Shown here in pieces: positions 59,510 through 64,000 of a stretch of DNA of 64,000 nt. The position numbers were made by a program, and so were the translations under genes. Source of the DNA: Pseudomonas chlororaphis subsp. chlororaphis (GTDB taxonomy: Bacteria > Pseudomonadota > Gammaproteobacteria > Pseudomonadales > Pseudomonadaceae); contig NZ_CP027712.1 of assembly GCF_003945765.1 (NCBI RefSeq), forward strand, positions 4,960,001 to 5,024,000, in the 5' to 3' direction. Below the pieces are notes generated by a model that was not told the origin of the DNA, did no database searches, and was given only the letters and a program-made list of their open reading frames with translations. How positions within the stretch are numbered: position 1 is the stretch's first letter; each line of letters begins with the position of its first letter.

Positions 59510-60676
59510 TTAGGCTGCCTGTGCAGCCTGTGCTTGACGTACCACGGTGGCCAGCCGCTTGAGACCTTCGTCCAGACGCGCCGGATCGATATGACTGAAA
59601 TTCAACCGCAGGTGACCTGGATTGCGGTCCGGCTCGGAGAAGAAGGGTTCGCCCGGCATGAATGCCACGTCCTGCTCCAGCGCCGCTTTCAGCAAAGTGC
59701 GGGTGTCCAGCGGCTGTTTCAAGGTCAACCAGAAAAACAGCCCGCCCTGGGGCACCTGCCAATCGGCCAGATCGCCGAAATGACGTTGCAGGGCGGCCTG
59801 AAAACCATCGCGGCGCACCCGGTAGAAATCACGCAATTCGCCCAGGTGCCGCTGGTACTGCTCGGTACCTATCCATTGCAGCGCCTGCCATTGGCCGACG
59901 CGGTTGGTGTGCAGGTCCGCCGATTGCTTCAACCGCAGCAGATGGGGAAACAGGTCCGGGCTGGCGATCAGGTAACCGACCCGCAACCCTGGCAGCAGGG
60001 TCTTCGACACCGTGCCGGTGTAGATCCAACTGGCCTTGCGCAGGCGCCCGACAATAGGCGTGGCGTTGCCGCCATCGAACGTCAGTTCGCGGTAAGGCTC
60101 GTCTTCGATCAGGGTCACTCCGAACTCGTCGAGCAGCGCCGCCACGGCATCGCGCTTGGCCTCGCTGTAACGCACCGCCGAAGGATTCTGGAAGGTCGGG
60201 ATCAGGTAGATGAACGCAGGACGATGCTGCTCCAGGCAGGCGCGCAATTGCGCCAGATCCGGCCCATCGGCCTGAAGCTGCACGGTCAGGCAATCGGCGC
60301 CGAACAGCTGAAAGATCTGCAGTGCCGCGAGATAAGTCGGCGCTTCCAGCATGATCTCGGTGCCCTTGTCGATGTACAGCTTGGCCGCCAGATCGAGGGT
60401 CTGCTGGGAGCCGCTGACCACCAGCACCTGGCTGGCCTCGCACGGCACGCCCAGCGCCCGGGCCTGTGCCGCCAGGGCCTCGCGCAGCTGTGGCTCGCCT
60501 TCACTCATGCCGTATTGGCCCATGGACACCGGCATCGCCTGCCAATCGATCTTCGGCAGCATCGCTTCGGCGGGCAGGCCTCCGGCGAACGACATCACTT
60601 CCGGACGCTGCGCGGCGGCAAGGATTTCACGGATCAGTGAGCTTTTAAGACGCGAAACACGTTCGGAGAAGGCCAT
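59510..60676 (-). CDS. PLP-dependent aminotransferase
   Basis: The 388-residue fold type I aminotransferase has SFAGGLPAEAMLP near the start, PTFQNPSAVRYS, LIEDEPYRELTF and the PLP lysine in YTGTVSKTLLPGLRVGYL. It resembles 2-aminoadipate/aromatic-type transaminases (LysN/AAT family) and not a MocR fusion, as no helix-turn-helix part is present. The start is ATG 60676 (MAFSERVSRLKSS). It is divergent from a MarR regulator and faces two palindromic sites, so that protein probably controls it. The amino donor is unknown. Confidence 0.9.
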   Translation of the reverse strand: MAFSERVSRLKSSLIREILAAAQRPEVMSFAGGLPAEAMLPKIDWQAMPVSMGQYGMSEGEPQLREALAAQARALGVPCEASQVLVVSGSQQTLDLAAKLYIDKGTEIMLEAPTYLAALQIFQLFGADCLTVQLQADGPDLAQLRACLEQHRPAFIYLIPTFQNPSAVRYSEAKRDAVAALLDEFGVTLIEDEPYRELTFDGGNATPIVGRLRKASWIYTGTVSKTLLPGLRVGYLIASPDLFPHLLRLKQSADLHTNRVGQWQALQWIGTEQYQRHLGELRDFYRVRRDGFQAALQRHFGDLADWQVPQGGLFFWLTLKQPLDTRTLLKAALEQDVAFMPGEPFFSEPDRNPGHLRLNFSHIDPARLDEGLKRLATVVRQAQAAQAA

Positions 60677-60709
60677 GAGGTCACCGGTAGCAAAGGCGGA
60701 GGAAAATAC

Positions 60710-60724
60710 GTCAAACTGCTTGAC
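60710..60724. promoter_or_regulatory. Palindrome 1, likely MarR operator
   Basis: GTCAA-ACTGC-TTGAC, exact 5-bp half-sites with a 5-base spacer, in the 81-base gap between the divergent aminotransferase and MarR genes. Confidence 0.8.
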
Positions 60725-60751
60725 CGAAATTACGCCGACTTTCGCAGATAC

Positions 60752-60766
60752 GTCAATATGCTTGAC
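60752..60766. promoter_or_regulatory. Palindrome 2, covers the regulator start codon
   Basis: GTCAA-TATGC-TTGAC has the same half-sites as palindrome 1; centres are 42 bases apart (four helical turns). The spacer contains the ATG at 60758-60760 annotated as the MarR start. Confidence 0.8.
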
Positions 60767-61192
60767 CTTAAAAACCAGACCACCCAACAAGCCGCCATGG
60801 AAGCCTTCTTCTTTGGTTACCAGGCGTTCACCGCCAAGGCCGACGAAATGCTCGAGCGTCGCGGCCTGAGTCGCGTGCACCAGCGCATCGTGTTTTTCAT
60901 CGCCCGCTATCCGGGGCTGAGCGTGAAAGAACTGCTCACGGCACTGGGCGTGAGCAAGCAGGCGCTGAATATCCCACTGCGCCAATTGATGGAGATGCAC
61001 CTGGTCAACAGCGTTGCCTCGCAGAGTGACAAGCGCAAACGCCTGCTGGAGCTGACAGAAGACGGCGCGCGCTTTGAGCAATCGCTGCGGCGCGAGCAGG
61101 TCAAGCTGCTGCAACGGGTATTCGCCGAGGCCGGCGAAGCGGCAGTGGATGGCTGGCTGGCGGTGAACAAGGCTCTGGGCGAAAACCGCTGA
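60758..61192 (+). CDS. MarR-family transcriptional regulator
   Basis: The 144-residue winged-helix protein shows the MarR pattern: N-terminal helix EAFFFGYQAFTAKADEML, helix-turn-helix LSVKELLTALGVSKQALNIPLRQL, the wing ASQSDKRKRLLELTEDG, and a C-terminal dimer helix. It should repress or activate the divergent aminotransferase gene and itself. The ATG at 60758 lies inside a palindrome and has no ribosome site; ATG 60797 (MEAFFFGYQAF) is an alternative start giving a 131-residue protein. Confidence 0.88.
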   Translation: MLDLKNQTTQQAAMEAFFFGYQAFTAKADEMLERRGLSRVHQRIVFFIARYPGLSVKELLTALGVSKQALNIPLRQLMEMHLVNSVASQSDKRKRLLELTEDGARFEQSLRREQVKLLQRVFAEAGEAAVDGWLAVNKALGENR

Positions 61193-61519
61193 CACCAAAG
61201 CCCGCGAGCACGCAACGGTCGTCAACCTGCATACCCGATACTTCTGCAGGACCGCGTCAGCCCCATTACGACCGCTGCGCGCTCGATCGCAGGCTGCGCC
61301 AGCGGCTACAGGGCATATAGCCTTTCTGGCGGACTTTTCGCACACAACCTAAAAAACATTATTTGCTTTCTTTGTATACAAAAGCATAATTCGCCACGTG
61401 CGAGTCCTGACCTAAAGGTCAATAAAAGCCCGCAAGCCTTACATGCCTCAAAGAGCCGCTGCCCACCCTCACGTGCCCGGCTCTGGAAAAAATAATAAAA
61501 CTCTTGAGGAGTACTCGCT
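61193..61519 (+). promoter_or_regulatory. Purine permease control region and long leader
   Basis: A 327-base region with the promoter near 61363-61390, an inverted repeat TGACCT-AA-AGGTCA (61408-61421), and a hairpin AGAGCCG/CGGCTCT (61452-61458, 61478-61484) in the leader. No purine riboswitch core was recognised. No gene is seen. Confidence 0.6.
61363..61390 (+). promoter_or_regulatory. Sigma-70 promoter with central palindrome
   Basis: TTGCTT (61363-61368), a 16-base spacer, and CATAAT (61385-61390) fit a sigma-70 promoter. The palindrome TTTGTATACAAA (61371-61382) lies in the spacer, where a bound repressor would block RNA polymerase. Confidence 0.65.
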
Positions 61520-62869
61520 GTGGAAAGCCGCAAATCCGAAGCCCCTACGCTGGAACTCTCGCCGCCGCTGAACAGTGGCTGGCTGGAGCGCATCTTCAAA
61601 CTCAGGTTGCATGGCACCACGGTGAAGACCGAGTTGATCGCCGGTCTGACGACCTTCATCACCATGGCCTACATCATCTTCGTCAACCCCAACATCATGG
61701 CCGACGCCGGCATCGACCACGGCGCGGCCTTCGTCGCCACCTGCATCGCCGCCGCCCTGGGTTGCCTGTTGATGGGGCTATACGCCAACTGGCCGGTAGG
61801 CCTGGCGCCCGGCATGGGGCTGAACGCCTTTTTCACCTACACCGTGGTCGGAACCATGGGTTACAACTGGGAAACCGCCCTCGGTGCAGTGTTCGTTTCC
61901 GGCGTGCTGTTCATGTTCCTGACCTTCTCGCGGATCCGCGAATGGCTGCTCAACAGCATTCCGGCCAGCCTGCGTTTTGCCATGGGCGCCGGCGTGGGTT
62001 TGTTCCTGGGGCTGATCGGTTTGAAAACCGCAGGCATCGTGGTCGATAGCCCGGCCACCCTGATCAAGCTCGGCTCCCTGCGCGAACCCGGCCCGCTGCT
62101 GGCGGCGGTCTGCTTCCTGATGATTGCCGTGCTCAGTTATCACCGGGTGTTCGGCGCGATCCTCATCAGCATCATCACCGTGACCCTGGCCGGCTGGGGC
62201 CTGGGCCTGGTGCACTACGAGGGCATCATGTCGGCCCCGCCGAGCCTGGCACCGACCTGGATGGCCATGGACGTGGCCGGGGTGTTCAACGTCAGCATGA
62301 TCAGCGTGGTGCTGGCCTTCCTCTTCGTGCACATGTTCGATACCGCCGGCACCCTGATGGGCGTGGCCCAGCGCGCCGGCCTGGTCAACCCCGACGGCAA
62401 GATCGAGAACCTTTCCCGCGCCCTGAAGGCGGACAGCGCCTCCAGCGTCTTCGGTGCGGTGGTCGGCGTTCCGCCCGTGACCAGCTACGTGGAAAGTGCC
62501 GCGGGCGTTGCCGCAGGTGGTCGGACTGGTCTTACCGCAGTGACCGTAGGTGTGCTATTTATCGCAGCCATGTTTTTCGCACCGCTGGCTGGCATGATCC
62601 CCGCTTATGCCACCGCCGGCGCGCTGATTTATGTGGCGATGCTGATGATGGGCGGCATGGCCCACATCGATTGGGAAGAGGCCACCGACAGCATCCCGGC
62701 GATCGTGACCGCCATCATGATGCCGCTGACCTTCTCAGTCGCCGACGGTATCGCCCTGGGCTTCATCACCTACGTGGCCTTGAAGGCCGGGACGGGCAAG
62801 TACAAGGAAATCTCCATCAGCCTGTGGGTGCTGTGCGCGATCTTTATCGCCAAGTTCATTTTCTTGTAG
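61520..62869 (+). CDS. NCS2-family purine permease
   Basis: The 449-residue membrane protein has about 12 to 14 helices and family features: TTFITMAYIIFVNPNIM, GLAPGMGLNAFFTYTVV and a proline-rich GVPPVTSYVESAAGV. It matches the AzgA-like adenine/guanine/hypoxanthine permeases rather than the uracil-xanthine branch. The start is GTG 61520 with GAGGAG 8 bases upstream. The nearby uraH gene and the palindromic promoter suggest purine-induced expression. Confidence 0.92.
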   Translation: MESRKSEAPTLELSPPLNSGWLERIFKLRLHGTTVKTELIAGLTTFITMAYIIFVNPNIMADAGIDHGAAFVATCIAAALGCLLMGLYANWPVGLAPGMGLNAFFTYTVVGTMGYNWETALGAVFVSGVLFMFLTFSRIREWLLNSIPASLRFAMGAGVGLFLGLIGLKTAGIVVDSPATLIKLGSLREPGPLLAAVCFLMIAVLSYHRVFGAILISIITVTLAGWGLGLVHYEGIMSAPPSLAPTWMAMDVAGVFNVSMISVVLAFLFVHMFDTAGTLMGVAQRAGLVNPDGKIENLSRALKADSASSVFGAVVGVPPVTSYVESAAGVAAGGRTGLTAVTVGVLFIAAMFFAPLAGMIPAYATAGALIYVAMLMMGGMAHIDWEEATDSIPAIVTAIMMPLTFSVADGIALGFITYVALKAGTGKYKEISISLWVLCAIFIAKFIFL

Positions 62870-62887
62870 GTACATCGGTTTCAAACG

Positions 62888-62913
62888 GCCTCACCCCGTC
62901 GGGTGAGGCTTTT
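62888..62913 (+). terminator. Terminator of the purine permease gene
   Basis: GCCTCACCC (62888-62896) pairs exactly with GGGTGAGGC (62901-62909) around CGTC and is followed by TTTT. Confidence 0.9.
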
Positions 62914-62932
62914 GCGCATAAGGAGAAAGGCA

Positions 62933-63559
62933 ATGAGCGTGGAAACCTGGCTGCTGTTCAGCGGCGCAGCACTGGTGGTGATCCTGATTCCGGGCCCGCT
63001 GTCCCTGCTGATGATCAGCAACAGCCTGAATTACGGTTTGCGCCGGTCCTACCCGGCGTTTCTCGGCGGCGTGTTTGCCTCGATCTGCCTGCTGAGCGCC
63101 TCGGCCCTGGGCCTGGGCGCCCTGCTGCTGGCCTCGGAACAGCTGTTCAGCGCCCTGAAAATCGTCGGCGCGCTGTACCTGTTCTATCTCGCCTGGCAAA
63201 GCTGGCAGCAATCGCGGCAGCCGTCTCATGGCGCCGAAGTGCCCGAGGCCGCACCGAAACCACGCTTTCGCGCACTGTTCGGGCGCGCTTTTGTGCTGGG
63301 TGCCAGCAACCCGAAAGACATTCTGTTCTTCGCCGCGTTTCTGCCGCAGTTTCTCAGCGCCGAGCAGCCCTTCCTGCCCCAGCTGCTGATCATGATCGCC
63401 ACCTGGACCGTACTCGACCTGCTGTGCAAGCTGGCTTACGGCCTGGGTGCCCACGGTGCGGCGCGCTACCTGCGCAGCGGCAAGGGCCAGAGCTGGTTCA
63501 ACCGGGTCAGCGCCGGGCTGTTCAGCGGCGCCGGTGCCGCGTCGCTGTTGAGCCGCTGA
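62933..63559 (+). CDS. LysE-family amino acid exporter
   Basis: The 208-residue membrane protein has about six helices and the LysE/RhtB signatures LLFSGAALVVILIPGPLSLL, GGVFASICLLSASALGLGALLL and FVLGASNPKDILFFAAFLPQFL. Members export amino acids or homoserine lactone-like molecules; the substrate is unknown. AGGAG precedes ATG 62933. It follows a terminator and so has its own promoter or depends on readthrough. Confidence 0.9.
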   Translation: MSVETWLLFSGAALVVILIPGPLSLLMISNSLNYGLRRSYPAFLGGVFASICLLSASALGLGALLLASEQLFSALKIVGALYLFYLAWQSWQQSRQPSHGAEVPEAAPKPRFRALFGRAFVLGASNPKDILFFAAFLPQFLSAEQPFLPQLLIMIATWTVLDLLCKLAYGLGAHGAARYLRSGKGQSWFNRVSAGLFSGAGAASLLSR

Positions 63560-63563
63560 AAGC

Positions 63564-63638
63564 ATTGCGGGCAAGCCTCGCTCCTACAGAAGCCAATCCT
63601 GTAGGAGCGAGAGGGCGGCGATCCGACTTGCCCGCGAT
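63564..63638. repeat. REP pair with one variant arm
   Basis: The left arm (63564-63589) is the usual GCGGGCAAGCCTCGCTCC type. The right arm starts CTGTAGGAGCGAG, then 15 different bases (AGGGCGGCGATCCGA), then CTTGCCCGCGAT, so it is a longer REP subtype. It lies just after the LysE gene. Confidence 0.85.
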
Positions 63639-63671
63639 AGCGTCCTCACAAGCACCACCTTTCTGGGGACG

Positions 63672-63697
63672 AAAAAAAGCCCGCAGTGTGAGCGGGC
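63672..63697 (-). terminator. Terminator of uraH
   Basis: GCCCGC (63679-63684) pairs with GCGGGC (63692-63697); on the minus strand it is followed by seven T residues. It lies 47 bases past the uraH stop. Confidence 0.9.
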
Positions 63698-63743
63698 GAA
63701 AGACCAAAGAAGCTATTTGCGCAGGCTTCGTGGGGGGAAAGTC

Positions 63744-64000
63744 CTAGCTTCCTCTGTAGGTCGAATAGCTGTAGGGCGAGATCAGCAGCGGTACGTGGTA
63801 ATGCTCCTGCTCGGCCGAGATGCCAAAGCGCAGCACCACCACATCGAGAAACGCAGGTTCGGGCAGTTGTACGCCGCGGGCACGGTAGTAATCACCGGCA
63901 TGGAATTGCAGTTGGTAAACCCCGGTGCGGTAGTCATCACCTTGCAGCAGCGGCGCATCGCAACGGCCGTCGCTGTTGGTCAGGGCACTGGCGACCAGTT
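63744..64000 (-). CDS. uraH: 5-Hydroxyisourate hydrolase, C-terminal part
   Basis: The gene begins beyond the right edge; 84 C-terminal residues are visible. They include GRCDAPLLQGDDY, GVYQLQFHAGDYYRARG, FLDVVVLRFG, and the family's closing motif HYHVPLLISPYSYSTYRGS. This transthyretin-like enzyme converts 5-hydroxyisourate, the product of urate oxidation, to OHCU in purine breakdown. The purine permease 900 bases away supports a purine-utilisation locus. Confidence 0.96.
   Translation of the reverse strand, partial: LVASALTNSDGRCDAPLLQGDDYRTGVYQLQFHAGDYYRARGVQLPEPAFLDVVVLRFGISAEQEHYHVPLLISPYSYSTYRGS

Noticed and set aside
61396..61519. Possible purine riboswitch in the permease leader
   Set aside because: A short hairpin is present but the conserved three-way junction core was not recognised.

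Overview
This is a high-GC chromosomal window from a Pseudomonas of the fluorescens type. The genus call rests on several Pseudomonas hallmarks. These are the fused tyrA-aroA gene inside a gyrA-serC-pheA-hisC-aroA-cmk-rpsA-ihfB-lapA string, an MTA-deaminase (mtaD) next to mtnA, the mtaD-ubiG-mupP-yciK string, the N-acetylglutaminylglutamine amide (NAGGN) osmolyte operon, and REP sequences of the 'GCGGGCAAGCCTCGCTCC' family between genes. Almost all of it is core metabolism; no phage, insertion sequence, CRISPR array, rRNA or tRNA was seen.

Layout. 1-520 is AT-richer and holds the start of a family 2 glycosyltransferase, probably the edge of an O-antigen cluster. 524-12528 (minus) is the aromatic amino acid/serine supraoperon with gyrA at its head and rpsA, ihfB and lapA at its tail; several genes overlap by 1 to 8 bases. 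12884-18911 has mtnA (minus) facing away from mtaD-ubiG-mupP-yciK (plus), then a soluble diguanylate cyclase. 18949-26760 (minus) holds a TenA/PqqC-like protein, a PAS-GGDEF-EAL protein, an ABC exporter-like protein, a DsbA-family protein, the tRNA hydroxylase TrhO, BolA and a DUF2059 protein. 26953-34582 carries fumC, an EamA transporter, a thiolase, a polyphosphate:AMP phosphotransferase and mnmC. 34833-39637 is the NAGGN operon. 39739-48501 holds small membrane proteins, two oxidoreductase/transporter-type genes, an LTA-synthase-like sulfatase, an ankyrin protein, an acyl-CoA synthetase and a DUF3509 gene behind a clear sigma-54 promoter. 48601-52825 (minus) is aroC, an MFS gene and mtnB-mtnD-mtnC, the second half of methylthioadenosine salvage. 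52967-64000 has hydrolases, prmB, an Smr protein, folE, a glutaredoxin-like protein, a GST, an aminotransferase with a divergent MarR regulator, a purine permease, a LysE exporter and the end of uraH.

Functional links. MtaD and MtnA near 14 kb and MtnB, MtnD and MtnC near 50 kb together give most of the route from methylthioadenosine to 2-keto-4-methylthiobutyrate by way of methylthioinosine. The aromatic string supplies chorismate-derived Phe and Tyr; aroC lies 40 kb away. The purine permease and uraH point to a purine-degradation locus running off the right edge.

Most worth a second look: the paired 15-bp palindromes in the aminotransferase/MarR intergenic region, one covering the regulator's start codon; a 12-bp palindrome sitting between the -35 and -10 of the purine permease promoter; the sigma-54 promoter with upstream palindromes before the DUF3509 gene; the isochorismatase-fold protein with Ser in place of the usual catalytic Cys; and class II EPSP synthase motifs in the TyrA-AroA fusion. 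I did not find a convincing wholly new multi-gene system.
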